Positions 28,498-37,360 of a DNA stretch of 41,107 bases are shown here, piece after piece; the stretch's first letter is position 1; each line of letters begins with the position of its first letter. This DNA comes from Candidatus Rokuibacteriota bacterium (lineage in GTDB: Bacteria; Methylomirabilota; Methylomirabilia; Rokubacteriales; CSP1-6), in assembly GCA_003221615.1 (NCBI GenBank), contig QHSQ01000109.1, positions 1 to 41,107 on the forward strand, written 5' to 3'. Both the position numbers and the translations under genes were made by a program. Under the pieces are notes generated by a model. It saw only the letters and a program-made list of their open reading frames with translations. It was not told where the DNA came from and searched no databases.

Positions 28498-29229
28498 ATG
28501 GGTCGGATACCGTTTGACGAGCGTGTGGCCAACGAGCTCCTGCGCTACGCCCGCATGGTGGTCGCGCGCGGCTACATCCACAATTCCCTCGGCAACATCG
28601 CCGTCCGCGTTCCTCATCCGGGCTTCCCTCACGGGGTTGCGTACACGAAGCACGCCGAGGTGTCGCTGGAGGAGATGACCATCGACAACGTCGTCGTCAC
28701 CGACATCCCGACGTCGACGCTGCTCCACGGGACCGTGCCGACGAGCGTCGGGCACAACCTGAACCGCGAGATCCTCCGCCTCCGCGCCGACATCAACGCC
28801 GTGATCCACGCCCATCACGACGAGACCATTGCCTTCTTCGCTGCCGGCGCCAAGGAGCTGCGCGTCCTCTCGCTCGAGTTCCCGTACGTCATGGCGATGC
28901 CGCCGCACATCGTGCCGTCCCATCTCGACGTGGAGAACGACGTGGGTCCGATCGCCGACTTCATCGCTCACACCAACTCGCTCGTCATGGAACATCACGG
29001 ACTGACGACCCTCGGGCGCTCTCTCTCCGAGGCGTACCATCGCCTCAACACGCTCACGTCTGAGATACGCCGCAACATCCTGGTCGAGCGGCTTGCCGCC
29101 ATCCGGGGTGCCGACGTCCACTTCCTCGCCCAGGACGCGGTGGACTGGATGTACCGCTATGCGGAGAGTGTCATCTACCCGTCACGGGACTCGATCCGCC
29201 GGCCGGAGGGCGGTGCCCGCCTGGCCTGA
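28498..29229 (+). CDS. Class II aldolase/adducin-family protein
   Basis: 243 residues, cytoplasmic zinc enzyme family that cleaves or epimerises phosphosugars or related aldols. NSLGNIAVRVP is the N-terminal substrate loop (usual pattern SGNxSxR), NAVIHAHHDETIAFFAAG carries the first zinc histidines (HAHH) and LVMEHHGLTTLGRSLSEAY the third. The early acidic residue near the first His pair, expected as catalytic Glu/Asp, is in DINAVIHAHHDE. ATG 28498 follows GGAGGAGGGAGC. It converges with the sugar-type ABC operon ending at 29265, and the two may serve one pathway, but this is inference. Confidence 0.9.
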   Translation: MGRIPFDERVANELLRYARMVVARGYIHNSLGNIAVRVPHPGFPHGVAYTKHAEVSLEEMTIDNVVVTDIPTSTLLHGTVPTSVGHNLNREILRLRADINAVIHAHHDETIAFFAAGAKELRVLSLEFPYVMAMPPHIVPSHLDVENDVGPIADFIAHTNSLVMEHHGLTTLGRSLSEAYHRLNTLTSEIRRNILVERLAAIRGADVHFLAQDAVDWMYRYAESVIYPSRDSIRRPEGGARLA

Positions 29230-29264
29230 GCGGCCGCGGGAGGATAGTCCACGGGTTCGTAGCT

Positions 29265-30044
29265 TCACCGAGGCAGCGTCATGCCCGTGATGTGCCCCAC
29301 GATGTCGGCGTGATTCGTCTCGCTCGCCAGCCGGTGAGCCACCAGTCGCCCCGCGCGCAGGACCCAGATCCGGTCGGCCACGGCGAGGATCTGAGGAATG
29401 TTGTGGCTTACAATGAGCACGCACAAGTTCGAGTCGCGGAGCCTCCGGATGACGTCCATGACGCGTTCGCTTTCCCGGACTCCCAGCGCGGCCGTCGGCT
29501 CATCCATGATGATGGTCCGCGCCCCCCAGGCCATCGCGCGCGCGATGCTGACTCCCTGGCGCTGGCCACCTGAGAGCTGCCGGACTTCCGTCGAAGGATT
29601 CACGTTGGTGATCCCGAAGCCCGCCAGCACCTCTCGGGCGCGCCGGCGCATCGCGCGGCGATCGAGCATGGAGCCCTGCCACCACGGACGGCAGATCTCC
29701 CGCCCCAGGAAGATGTTCATGGCGACGTCGAAGTATTCCACGAGGCCGAGTTCCTGATAGACCGTCTCGATGCCGGCTAGTCGCGCGTCCAGGGGACTCG
29801 CGAAGCTCATGGGTTTATCGTCGACTCGGATCTCGCCGGCGTCGGGCTGGTATACACCGGACAGGCACTTGATCAACGTCGACTTGCCGGCTCCGTTCTC
29901 TCCCACCAGCGCCGTGACTTCGCCGGCCAGGGCCCAGAGCGACACGTCGTCGAGAGCGGTCACGCCTCCGAAGTGCTTCGTGAGGGAGACTGCGTCGAGG
30001 ACGGGCTGACGGATCGGTCGGGGTGTGGCCGCCCCGGTCGTCAC
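29265..30044 (-). CDS. Sugar-type ABC transporter ATP-binding protein (single domain)
   Basis: 259-residue ATPase of the ribose/xylose/fructose (CUT2) class with one cassette, as in FrcA; RbsA has two. Walker A is GENGAGKST, Q-loop VYQELGLVEYFDV, signature LSGGQRQGVSIARA, Walker B TIIMDEPTAALG and the switch His IVSHN. Start GTG 30044 sits just inside the 3' end of the preceding isomerase gene (stop 30047-30049); a TTG at 30050 would overlap it. Last gene of the leftward operon 35382-29265; it powers the permease encoded at 30969. Confidence 0.92.
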   Translation of the reverse strand: MTTGAATPRPIRQPVLDAVSLTKHFGGVTALDDVSLWALAGEVTALVGENGAGKSTLIKCLSGVYQPDAGEIRVDDKPMSFASPLDARLAGIETVYQELGLVEYFDVAMNIFLGREICRPWWQGSMLDRRAMRRRAREVLAGFGITNVNPSTEVRQLSGGQRQGVSIARAMAWGARTIIMDEPTAALGVRESERVMDVIRRLRDSNLCVLIVSHNIPQILAVADRIWVLRAGRLVAHRLASETNHADIVGHITGMTLPR

Positions 30045-30046
30045 AG

Positions 30047-30946
30047 TCAACCGGCCTCCAGGCTGGCGCGCCACACGTCTGCGAAACCATCGCGACCGGC
30101 TCTGAGTAGGTCCCGGGGCGGCCACTTCCAGAGAGAGTCCGCGTAGGCGGTGCCGAGGATGCCGTCGTCGGAGAAGATCTCGAGCTCGTACCATCCCGAA
30201 AACCGGGAGTCGCGAACAGCTTGCAAGATGGCCGTCAGGTCCATGTCACCGCGGCCCGGGAGCGTGCGGTCACCCCATCCGCGAGCAGCGGACAAGCGAT
30301 CGTTCACCTGGACTCCGACGATGCTCTCTCCGTGGGCCCGGATGTCCGTCAACGCCTGCTGGGAGTCCCAGAAGTGCCAGGTGTCGATCAGGACATCGAT
30401 GTTCGGGACCCCGATGTCAGCGATCAGGGCGCGCGCCTCGGGAATCGTCGAGGCGAGACTCCCGCCGGGCCCCGGCCGGATGACCTCCAGCGCCAGGCGA
30501 ACGTTCACCTCTCCCGCCACGTAGGCCGCCTCGCGCAAGGCCTCCACCACCAGGGACCGCGCCGCGGCCACGCCGACGTCGCGAGGAGGGCCAGCCAGGC
30601 ACGCCACGGCGAGCGGCTTGAACCTGGCCAGACGCCGGATCCCGGCCTTGAGGCGGGCCAACCGCTCCCGAGGATCCCTCGGCTCGGAGAACAGGACGTC
30701 GCCGTAGATGACGCCGGGGACATTCGGAAAGCAGAAGGTGGCGGTGAGCCCACTCTTTTGAAAGCTCGCGAGCGTCTCGTCGTCGCTCCCCTCGGGAAGC
30801 TTGTACTCCCAGAGGCCGATCCCGTCGATATCGAGCGCACGGTAGTTCGCCAGATCCTCGGCGAATGTCGAGTGATAGGTCGTGCACGCGCTGACCGCGA
30901 ACCGCGGCAAGCTGCCGCCGACACCGTCGCTCCGTTGCGTGGGCAT
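30047..30946 (-). CDS. Sugar phosphate isomerase/epimerase-like TIM-barrel protein
   Basis: 299 residues of the AP-endonuclease-2 (IolE/xylose-isomerase-like) barrel family. Landmarks are FAVSACTTYHSTFAEDLANY (strand 1), GIGLWEYKLPEG, VRLALEVIRPG (metal Glu), DVLIDTWHFWDSQQ (Asp and His ligands), GVQVNDRLSAARGWGDRTLP and WYELEIFSDDG (last Glu). The four-residue metal site (E, D, H, E) looks complete. Starts at ATG 30946 or the adjacent GTG 30949 after AAAGGAAG. Situated between permease and ATPase, it probably isomerises or epimerises the imported compound or its oxidised form. Confidence 0.9.
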   Translation of the reverse strand: MPTQRSDGVGGSLPRFAVSACTTYHSTFAEDLANYRALDIDGIGLWEYKLPEGSDDETLASFQKSGLTATFCFPNVPGVIYGDVLFSEPRDPRERLARLKAGIRRLARFKPLAVACLAGPPRDVGVAAARSLVVEALREAAYVAGEVNVRLALEVIRPGPGGSLASTIPEARALIADIGVPNIDVLIDTWHFWDSQQALTDIRAHGESIVGVQVNDRLSAARGWGDRTLPGRGDMDLTAILQAVRDSRFSGWYELEIFSDDGILGTAYADSLWKWPPRDLLRAGRDGFADVWRASLEAG

Positions 30947-30968
30947 CACGTCTTCCTTTCAGCGGCCG

Positions 30969-31937
30969 CTATGCCCGCCGCGCTCGGAGCTGCGCGGCGG
31001 CGACGGCGATGATCAGGGCAAGTCCGTTGAAGACCGGCTGGACCCACGAGGGCGCGCCGAGCTGCTGGACGCCGTTCACCAGCACGACGAGCAGCAGCAG
31101 CGCCGTCGCCGTCCCGGCCACGTTGAACTTGCCCGGTACGATGAGCGTCGATCCCAGGAAGATGGCCGCGAACGACGGCAGCAAGAGCTCGATGCCGGCT
31201 TCCGGACTGGCGGCCGCGATGTTTGCGGTATAAAGGATGCCGGCCAGTCCCGCCAGGACGCTCGAGATCACCAGGGCCGCCCAGGTCAGGGGGCCCGTCG
31301 CCACCCCGGCCATGCGTGCAGCCTGCTTGTTGCCGCCGTTCGCGTACATGTGCTGACCGACGGCGCGCAGGTGGAACATGAACGCCACCGCCGCGATCAG
31401 TACCAGCATCACGTAGACGGACACCTGGACTTGGAACCACCGGGTTTGTCCAATGGCGATCAGGTCCCGCGGCATACCGAAGAGTACTTTGCCGCCGGTG
31501 ACCCACAACGTCAGTCCTGATAGGACGGTGCCCGTGCCGAGTGTCGCAATGAAGGACATGATGCCGATCTTCACGACGAGGAAACCGTTGATGACTCCGA
31601 CGAGGGCGGCCGTGACCATCCCCGCCAGCGCGGCCGCGATCGCGGGCCACCCGTGGTCGATCGAGAGCCAGGCGACGAGCGCGCCGACGAAGCCCGAGAG
31701 AAACCCGATCGAGAGATCGAATTCACCGTTGATGGCGGCAAACAGCAGGCCCAGGGCTGCGATGGCGAGGAAGCTCTGTGACACGAGCATGGTCCTGAAA
31801 TTCAGGACGGTTGGAAAGGTCTCCGGGAGCAGCAGGCTGAAGACAATAAGCAAGAGGACGAGGATATACAGGCCTGCGAAGCGATACAGGCCCGGGATCC
31901 GGATGTTCCTGAGACGGGTCGAGGTGCCGACGCTCAC
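30969..31937 (-). CDS. Sugar-type ABC transporter permease (RbsC-like)
   Basis: 322 residues, about 8-10 hydrophobic helices, inner membrane. Typical CUT2 permease: LAIAALGLLFAAINGEFDLSI (the conserved GGIDLS-like helix), GVINGFLVVKIGIMSFIATL (INGxLVxxxxxxxFIATLG) and YANGGNKQAARMAGV (GGNxxAARLAGI loop that contacts the ATPase). Start GTG 31937 overlaps the TGA of the dehydrogenase gene (GTGA), so translation is coupled. It works with the binding protein at 33020 and the ATPase at 29265. Confidence 0.93.
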   Translation of the reverse strand: MSVGTSTRLRNIRIPGLYRFAGLYILVLLLIVFSLLLPETFPTVLNFRTMLVSQSFLAIAALGLLFAAINGEFDLSIGFLSGFVGALVAWLSIDHGWPAIAAALAGMVTAALVGVINGFLVVKIGIMSFIATLGTGTVLSGLTLWVTGGKVLFGMPRDLIAIGQTRWFQVQVSVYVMLVLIAAVAFMFHLRAVGQHMYANGGNKQAARMAGVATGPLTWAALVISSVLAGLAGILYTANIAAASPEAGIELLLPSFAAIFLGSTLIVPGKFNVAGTATALLLLVVLVNGVQQLGAPSWVQPVFNGLALIIAVAAAQLRARRA

Positions 31938-33010
31938 GCGTCTCTGACGGCGTGATTGACCTCGACGAGCACCTTCAGCTCGCCCCGGCCGGGATCGATG
32001 AGTGCCTCGAATCCACCCGCCACGATCTCATCGCGCGGCGTGCGCGAGGTCACCACGCGCTCGACCGGATATCTTCCGGCCGCGATCAGCGCGACCGTGC
32101 GGTCCCAAGCCTCCTGGGTATAGCCCAGCGACCCTACGACGGAGACGGGCTTGCGGGTGACGGATCGGATGTCGATCTCCATCGGTCCGGGATGGACCGA
32201 CGGCACACTCACGACCCCGCCCGGGCGAACGGATTCGATGCACAGGTTGACCGTGCCTGCCTTCCCTGCACAGTCGATGGCGATGTCGACGCCCATGCCG
32301 TTGGTCAGATCTCTGATCTGCGTGACTTGCTGTGCGCGCTCGCCCTCGAGATTCGCGACGGCACCCAGCTGGAGGGCGATCGCCGCCCGCTTGGGATTCG
32401 GCTCGACCACGTAGATCCGGGCCGCCCCGGCCACCCGCGACGCCAGGATGGCCAGCGAACCGATCGGCCCGCAGCCGACGATCAGGACGGTATCGCCTGG
32501 GGCGACACCGCCGCGCAGAACCGCATTGAGAGAAACGGCCGCCGGTTCGACCACGGCTCCCTGCTCATCGGTGAGCGAGCCTAGCCTGGTGACCTGATAC
32601 GACTGCACCATGGCCAGGTCTCCGAATCCTCCCCATCGATCTGAGATCCCCAGCCAGGCCTTCTGAGGACAGAGGATAAAGTCGCCTCGCAGGCAGAGCG
32701 GACACGCTCCGCAGTAGTGCAGCGGCATCACCGCGACGCGGTCGCCCGGCCGCACGTTCGCAATCGCCGAGCCCACCGCGACCACATTCGCCGAGAACTC
32801 GTGTCCCAGGATCAGCGGCTTGCAGGCTCCGGTCAGCGGATGCGGCTGATCGGGCACGCTCCCGACTGGCCCCACGTATTCCTTGACGTCGGTGCCGCAC
32901 AGGCCACCCCACCGAGGGGCCACGAGGATCTCGGATGGGCCGGGCTTACCTGGCTCGGGGACCTCGTCGATCCGAATATCGTGCAATCCGTGAACGCGTA
33001 CCGCCCGCAT
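31934..33010 (-). CDS. Zinc-dependent alcohol/polyol dehydrogenase (MDR family)
   Basis: 358 residues, medium-chain dehydrogenase. Catalytic zinc site C38 (GLCGTDVKEY) with LGHEFSANVVAVG; complete four-Cys structural zinc loop YCGACPLCLRGDFILC; AVVEPAAVSLNAVLRGG; and NAD(P)-binding VLIVGCGPIGSLAILAS followed by YVVEPNPKR, where Glu after strand 2 favours NAD+. This is the sorbitol/butanediol/threonine dehydrogenase branch. ATG 33010 lies 9 bases after the binding-protein stop, with GGAGGCGC as ribosome site. Within this operon, it probably oxidises an imported polyol or sugar derivative. Confidence 0.92.
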   Translation of the reverse strand: MRAVRVHGLHDIRIDEVPEPGKPGPSEILVAPRWGGLCGTDVKEYVGPVGSVPDQPHPLTGACKPLILGHEFSANVVAVGSAIANVRPGDRVAVMPLHYCGACPLCLRGDFILCPQKAWLGISDRWGGFGDLAMVQSYQVTRLGSLTDEQGAVVEPAAVSLNAVLRGGVAPGDTVLIVGCGPIGSLAILASRVAGAARIYVVEPNPKRAAIALQLGAVANLEGERAQQVTQIRDLTNGMGVDIAIDCAGKAGTVNLCIESVRPGGVVSVPSVHPGPMEIDIRSVTRKPVSVVGSLGYTQEAWDRTVALIAAGRYPVERVVTSRTPRDEIVAGGFEALIDPGRGELKVLVEVNHAVRDA

Positions 33011-33019
33011 GCGCGCCTC

Positions 33020-34162
33020 CTACTTGCCCCAGAATTTTCGCCATTCGGCCTTGTAATCGAAGGGGCCGGTATAGCCGACACCCGGCGTCGTCACTCCGGC
33101 GTAGTTCTCCTGCGTGATCAGCTGCACGGGCACCTTGTTGCCGGCGCGAGGATGGCGGTTGAGGGCTCGGTTCAGCTCATCGATGGCTGCCCAACCCGAC
33201 GCTTCGGAAGCGGCGCCCACGCAGGCCCACTCCACGTCGCGCACGGCCACGCGTGCGACCTCGTCGGGTACGCAGTCGAACGAGATCAGCCTGACCTTCT
33301 TCTCGAACTGCGGGCCGAGCTGCTTCACCCCCTGGACGACGTACACCGCGTACGCGCCGATGTCGATCATGATGTAGTTGACGTCCGGGAAGCGTTGCAG
33401 CAGCGCCTGCGTTCGCTGCGGCATCGTCTGTGAGACCTCGGCGCTCGTATAGGTTTCGGCGGCGGCCACCTTGCAGTCGGCACACTCCTTCAGCACCGCC
33501 TGCACGCCGGCGTCGCGTTGCTGGACCGTGCGATTGACGGGGTTGAGGAAGAGGAGCGCATTGACCTTCGTGGCCGAGGCCCGCCCATCGGCCACCATCC
33601 AGCTTCCGACCTTCCGACCTTCCAGCAAGTCGTCCATGCCCGCGTCGGCAAACACCTGGTCCGGGTTGCTCCCCGGTTCGTTTCCAGCCATCGTGGACAC
33701 GACGGGGATCCCGCGATCATGGGCATCCCTCATGGCGTCTCCCACCACCCGCTGATCCATCGCCACCAGGACGATGCCGTCGAACTTCTGCGTGAGGACA
33801 GTCCGGAACGCGGCCAGCCGGCCCTGGTTCGTGCCCTGGCCATCGAACTCGACGGTACTCCAGCCGACCGCGGCGGCGGCCTCCTTGACCCCGCGCGCCT
33901 GCAGCTGAGCGCCAGTGCTCCGAGCGGTGGCCAGAATCGCGGCGATCCGCAAGCCGGGCTTGAACGGCGGCGCCGGCGCCGAGGGGCGGACGTCGGCGAA
34001 GGTTGGCGGCTTCATGGACGCCTGAACCAGCTCCTGCGCCTTCTTCAAGTAATCCGGGGACGGCGCCTGCGCCTCGCTGCTCCACGAAGTGGCGGCGAGG
34101 CCGAGGGCACAGAGAAGGAGTGCGAGTCTCCGGGTTGACCTTATCATCGGGCGAGTCCTCAT
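33020..34162 (-). CDS. Sugar-type ABC transporter substrate-binding protein (Peripla_BP_4)
   Basis: 380 residues with signal peptide (RSTRRLALLLCALGLAA, cleavage near SEAQAPS). Type I binding fold: RIAAILATARSTGAQLQARG, KEAAAAVGWSTVEFDGQG, FDGIVLVAMDQRVVGDAM, GIPVVSTMAGNEPGSNPDQV, and VNYIMIDIGAYAVYVVQGV. ATG 34162 overlaps the TGA of the LVIVD gene by ATGA, showing coupling; a second ATG at 34147 is possible. It delivers the ligand to the permease encoded two genes downstream. The sequence does not identify the ligand; gene neighbours point to a sugar or polyol derivative. Confidence 0.93.
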   Translation of the reverse strand: MRTRPMIRSTRRLALLLCALGLAATSWSSEAQAPSPDYLKKAQELVQASMKPPTFADVRPSAPAPPFKPGLRIAAILATARSTGAQLQARGVKEAAAAVGWSTVEFDGQGTNQGRLAAFRTVLTQKFDGIVLVAMDQRVVGDAMRDAHDRGIPVVSTMAGNEPGSNPDQVFADAGMDDLLEGRKVGSWMVADGRASATKVNALLFLNPVNRTVQQRDAGVQAVLKECADCKVAAAETYTSAEVSQTMPQRTQALLQRFPDVNYIMIDIGAYAVYVVQGVKQLGPQFEKKVRLISFDCVPDEVARVAVRDVEWACVGAASEASGWAAIDELNRALNRHPRAGNKVPVQLITQENYAGVTTPGVGYTGPFDYKAEWRKFWGK

Positions 34163-35382
34163 GGCCGGCCGTGCCACTTCGCGATATAGAGACCGGTGTT
34201 CTTTTCGGTGAAGTAGACGACGCCTCGAGCATCCACCAGCACGTCCTCGACCTGCGTTATCAGCGTGCGCGGTAGTGGTCCGATTCGCGACGGCGGGTCC
34301 TTCGGAATCATGTAGGCGATCTCGGCGACATGGTGTGGATCGCGGAGGTCGAACACCCGCAGGCCGGCGTTGAAATAGGTCAGGAAGCACAGCGTCTCGT
34401 CCTGGAAGAGCTGCGGGTTACCCGCCCCGATGTGCTGGTTGTGGGGACCGAAGCGTCCCCCTCGGGCGCAGAACGAATCGTACGCGGCGCCGCGCGGAGG
34501 CCGTGGGGTCGGAAAGAGGCTGATCATCCGAGGCGACGTCGGATCGGTGACGTCGACGAGCCCCGCGTAGTTGACCGGCTCGTCGCAACCTTCCTCCAGC
34601 GCCTCCGAGTTCAGCACGACGAGACTTCGCCCGGGTAGGGGCACGGCCGAATGCGCGGCGATTCGGGTTCCAAGCGGAGGACGAACGCTGAGCTGACCAA
34701 CGAGGCTCGGCCGCTCGGGGACCGTCACGTCGACGATGACGAGCCCGTGGCCGCCGTACGGAAGATAGGCGAGATTTCCCACCCGTATCGATGGTCCGTG
34801 TATTCCGAAAGGCGGATCGCCGGCAGGGTGCCGTCCCGGCGCCTGATCCGGCATGCTGAACCGCCCGAGCTCGCGAGGAGCCGTCGGCTCGCTCACATTC
34901 ACGAGCATGAGGATGAGTCCCACCTGTCCTGCCACCCGAGCGCTCAGGTGAAGGATCCCGAGATCGTCGAAGCCGTTGCGGTGTGTCCCTCGATCTCCGG
35001 TCTTGAAGTGACTCAGCTGTCTGGGATTCGCCGGATCCGCGATGTCCCAGATGAACACGCCCTCGCTGAACGGCGCTCTGGACTCTCCGCCCCAGTCGGG
35101 CGGGACGGGTTCGAGCGACGTCGCCAGCAGGTCGCCCCGCAGCGTGACTTGAAGCGTCCATGTGCTGGGAGGCCCGGGAATGAAGCGAATGTGTTGCGGC
35201 GAGGCAGGATCGGTGACGTCGAGGACCGACCAACCGCTGTGCCAGAGATGACTCACGTAGAGAAAGTGCCGACGAGCCTTGACCGTCAATGCAAGCTTGA
35301 ATCCGGGCCGCCCGTCGAGGCCGTGATAGGCAATGGCCTCGAGCGGTCCCTCGGCAGCAGCGAGCCAGTTCGTGGTGGCCAC
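34159..35382 (-). CDS. LVIVD-repeat beta-propeller-like protein
   Basis: 407 residues made of repeats with the LVIVD signature: WSVLDVTDPASPQHIRFIPG, VFIWDIADPANPRQLSHFKTG, LMLVNVSEPTAPRELGRFSM, LVIVDVTVPERPSLVGQLSV, AGLVDVTDPTSPRMISLFPT and LRVFDLRDPHHVAEIAYMIP. Such proteins form propellers, usually outside the cell, but no signal peptide is seen here from the GTG at 35382 (GGAGAGCC upstream). First gene of the leftward operon and translationally coupled to the binding protein, which is unusual and suggests a linked role, perhaps as a lactonase-like or binding propeller. Function unproven. Confidence 0.88.
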   Translation of the reverse strand: MATTNWLAAAEGPLEAIAYHGLDGRPGFKLALTVKARRHFLYVSHLWHSGWSVLDVTDPASPQHIRFIPGPPSTWTLQVTLRGDLLATSLEPVPPDWGGESRAPFSEGVFIWDIADPANPRQLSHFKTGDRGTHRNGFDDLGILHLSARVAGQVGLILMLVNVSEPTAPRELGRFSMPDQAPGRHPAGDPPFGIHGPSIRVGNLAYLPYGGHGLVIVDVTVPERPSLVGQLSVRPPLGTRIAAHSAVPLPGRSLVVLNSEALEEGCDEPVNYAGLVDVTDPTSPRMISLFPTPRPPRGAAYDSFCARGGRFGPHNQHIGAGNPQLFQDETLCFLTYFNAGLRVFDLRDPHHVAEIAYMIPKDPPSRIGPLPRTLITQVEDVLVDARGVVYFTEKNTGLYIAKWHGRP

Positions 35383-35518
35383 CGTTCGGCTCTCCGTTCT
35401 CGGACCCCTAGCGATGTTCGATGCGCGATCGATGCTCGGCGGGGAGGATGGCTCGCGGGTCGCGGCTGTGTCAAGGTCCCAGGGCGAGCCTGAGCCTTGT
35501 CGGCGCTATCATCTCGCC

Positions 35519-35800
35519 ATGGCGTGGCGTGCCAAGTGTTACGAGTGCGGACAGGAAGTGCCGATCACTCGACCGCTTTACGCGAAACAGTCCTTGATGG
35601 AGGATGGCGATCTTGGGCTGGCCATCGCGACCTACGAGGCCCATCCGCGCAGACCGACGGACACCCGTGCGTGCTCCGCCGTCAGTACAACGGTTCCGCA
35701 GTATCAGATGCGCAAGGCCCACTCGACCACGCCCGGTGAGGATCCGCCGCAAGTGGCTCCCCGAAGCACCCTGCCTCGACGGACAAAGAAGGGGAAGTGA
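35519..35800 (+). CDS. Small hypothetical protein with one CxxC
   Basis: 93 residues; begins MAWRAKCYECGQEVPITRPL with a CxxC knuckle, and ends in a basic tail (STLPRRTKKGK). Only one further Cys follows (RACSAV), so a full zinc ribbon is not evident. No recognisable family. No good RBS is seen before ATG 35519. It ends 1 base before the convergent gene at 35802. It could be a false reading frame, but composition and basic end look real. Confidence 0.4.
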   Translation: MAWRAKCYECGQEVPITRPLYAKQSLMEDGDLGLAIATYEAHPRRPTDTRACSAVSTTVPQYQMRKAHSTTPGEDPPQVAPRSTLPRRTKKGK

Positions 35801-35801
35801 G

Positions 35802-36164
35802 TTACTTCAGCGGGGTGATCTTGCCCTCTCGCGTAAGGGTCACGACGACCACATAGCGTGTGTCGTCAAGCTCGAACGACAGACGCCTCTTCGGCGGGTA
35901 GCTCGTCATCTCAATCTGAGAATAGAGCACGCCTCGCGCGTCAAAGTTCGCTCGCATCCAACCCGGGACGGCTACGTCGGGCTGCTGGAGGATCCCGGTC
36001 ACGATCTGCCGGATCTTCTCGTAGTGCATCGGATTCAACTGCTGGAGCGCCTCAAGTGCGCCGGGTTTGTCCAGATCCACCACCCGGCTCAGCGTCAAGT
36101 CGCCCGCAGCAGCTATGCCCGTCCAGAAAATGACCAGGGCCGCGAGGGTAAGTGACTTGGACAC
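35802..36164 (-). CDS. Exported hypothetical protein
   Basis: 120 residues: signal peptide (VSKSLTLAALVIFWTGIAAA, read from GTG) followed by LTLSRVVDLDKPGALEALQQ and NPMHYEKIRQIVTGILQQP, then a beta-rich end (YPPKRRLSFELDDTRYVVVV, TLTREGKI). GTG 36164 has GGAGGCGGAG upstream, and a longer frame lacks the signal. I do not know the function; I recall similar short exported proteins from soil metagenome genomes, without known role. Confidence 0.75.
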   Translation of the reverse strand: MSKSLTLAALVIFWTGIAAAGDLTLSRVVDLDKPGALEALQQLNPMHYEKIRQIVTGILQQPDVAVPGWMRANFDARGVLYSQIEMTSYPPKRRLSFELDDTRYVVVVTLTREGKITPLK

Positions 36165-36386
36165 TGGCTCCGCCTCCCACTGAAAGCCCAGCATCAGCCG
36201 ATCCGCCACGTGAGCCAGATCTTGAGCTGGACTGGACGGTGACCATGCTTCCTGCGGGCATCGCCCTGACGGCAGGAGAGGCCAGTGGCCTGCTTGATGC
36301 GTGGGCGTCCAGCCCGAGGAAAGTCTACGCCTGTTTGCGAGTCATCCGCCAGCGGCCGTCAGAAAGCACGGCATCCGACAGATGAG

Positions 36387-36419
36387 TCCCTTTCGTTTGC
36401 CCCAGACTTCACCCAGGAA
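36387..36419 (+). repeat. Dispersed repeat, copy C
   Basis: TCCCTTTCGTTTGCCCCAGA followed by CTTCACCCAGGAA. Shares CCCTTTCGTTTGCCC with copy A and the TTCACCCAGGA end with copy B, but lacks the CCGCTAAC part that forms the hairpin arm in B. Confidence 0.7.
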
Positions 36420-36474
36420 TCGGGCAAATCCAGTGTTGTTGTCGCGACGCAGAGAATACGGTAGCGTCCGGACT

Positions 36475-36774
36475 ATGAATCGGCGTCGGCAAGGCGTTGC
36501 GCTGGCCCTGCTGGCCGTGCTGGTCCTGCTGGGGACGCTCGCGCATGGCAGCCCGCCGGATCCGACGTGGATCGGCGGCCTGTGGGACGATGCCGATTTC
36601 GCCGACGCGGTCAACCTCGTCACCTCGGCCCTCAGCACGGTCGAATCGCTGTTCTTGTCGGAGGTCCGGCCATCGTGGTGGTACGTCTCCCCAGCGGTCG
36701 CCGAGACGGAGAGGGCCCGCTCGATCAGGCTCCGCTCACCCGACAGCCGCGCTCCCCCGCTGAAACTCGCGTAG
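36475..36774 (+). CDS. Small exported protein resembling the copper-island peptides
   Basis: 99 residues: signal MNRRRQGVALALLAVLVLLG (compare MNRRG at 19659), a hydrophilic middle with DPTWIGGLWDDADFADAVNL, and the tail SPDSRAPPLKLA. It has the same plan (MNRR signal, short domain, RxPP tail) as the peptides at 12997 and 19659 but no cysteines; two Trp-Asp-rich stretches replace them. Function unknown. It lies in front of an exported cupin. No clear ribosome site, as with its relatives. Confidence 0.6.
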   Translation: MNRRRQGVALALLAVLVLLGTLAHGSPPDPTWIGGLWDDADFADAVNLVTSALSTVESLFLSEVRPSWWYVSPAVAETERARSIRLRSPDSRAPPLKLA

Positions 36775-36849
36775 TCGTTCTTTCCCCGCGCGGCGGTCCA
36801 CCGCCGGCGCACCACGACGCTCCACGTCCGAAGCTGCGAACGCTACGCT

Positions 36850-37278
36850 ATGGTAGAGGAACGGACCGTGCTCAAGAGCATCGCGTTGTATGCCGCGCTA
36901 ATCACGCTCGGGGTGGTGCTGTCCCCGATCCTCGAGCCATCGTCGGCGCCGGCCCAGGTCTCGCCGTTCAAGCGCACGATCCTGCAGCGCGCCGATGTTC
37001 CCGGCACCAACCTGGAGCTCATCATCGCCACGGTCGACATCGCCCCCGGCGCCAGGGCCGGCCGGCACACGCATCCGGGCCTGACCATGGCGTACGTCGT
37101 CGACGGCGACTTCTGGCTGCATATGGACGGCCAGCCCGAACAGATCCTTCACGTGGGCGAGTCCACGTCGAATCCCGACCGCACCATCCACGACGAAGGC
37201 GCCCTCGACAAGCCGGTCAGGCCGCACGCTGTGTACGTGGTAGAGAAGGGCAAGCCGCTCGCCGCGCCGGCCCAATAG
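36850..37278 (+). CDS. Exported cupin-domain protein
   Basis: 142 residues: signal or anchor (LKSIALYAALITLGVVLSPI) then a cupin barrel. Motif 1 is GARAGRHTHPGLTMAYVVDG (H-x-H and following residues) and motif 2 is RTIHDEGALDKPVRPHAVYV, giving the usual His/Glu metal set with H-x-H and a later His. Related to periplasmic cupins that bind a metal of unknown role. It is not close in sequence to the other exported cupin at 26745. The ATG at 36850 has no strong ribosome site. Confidence 0.85.
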   Translation: MVEERTVLKSIALYAALITLGVVLSPILEPSSAPAQVSPFKRTILQRADVPGTNLELIIATVDIAPGARAGRHTHPGLTMAYVVDGDFWLHMDGQPEQILHVGESTSNPDRTIHDEGALDKPVRPHAVYVVEKGKPLAAPAQ

Positions 37279-37360
37279 TTGTCGACGGCTCCGGCGACGA
37301 CCCGCCAATCAACGCAGTCCGGCCAGCAAATAAGATCGGCATGGGCTTAGAATCTACCCC

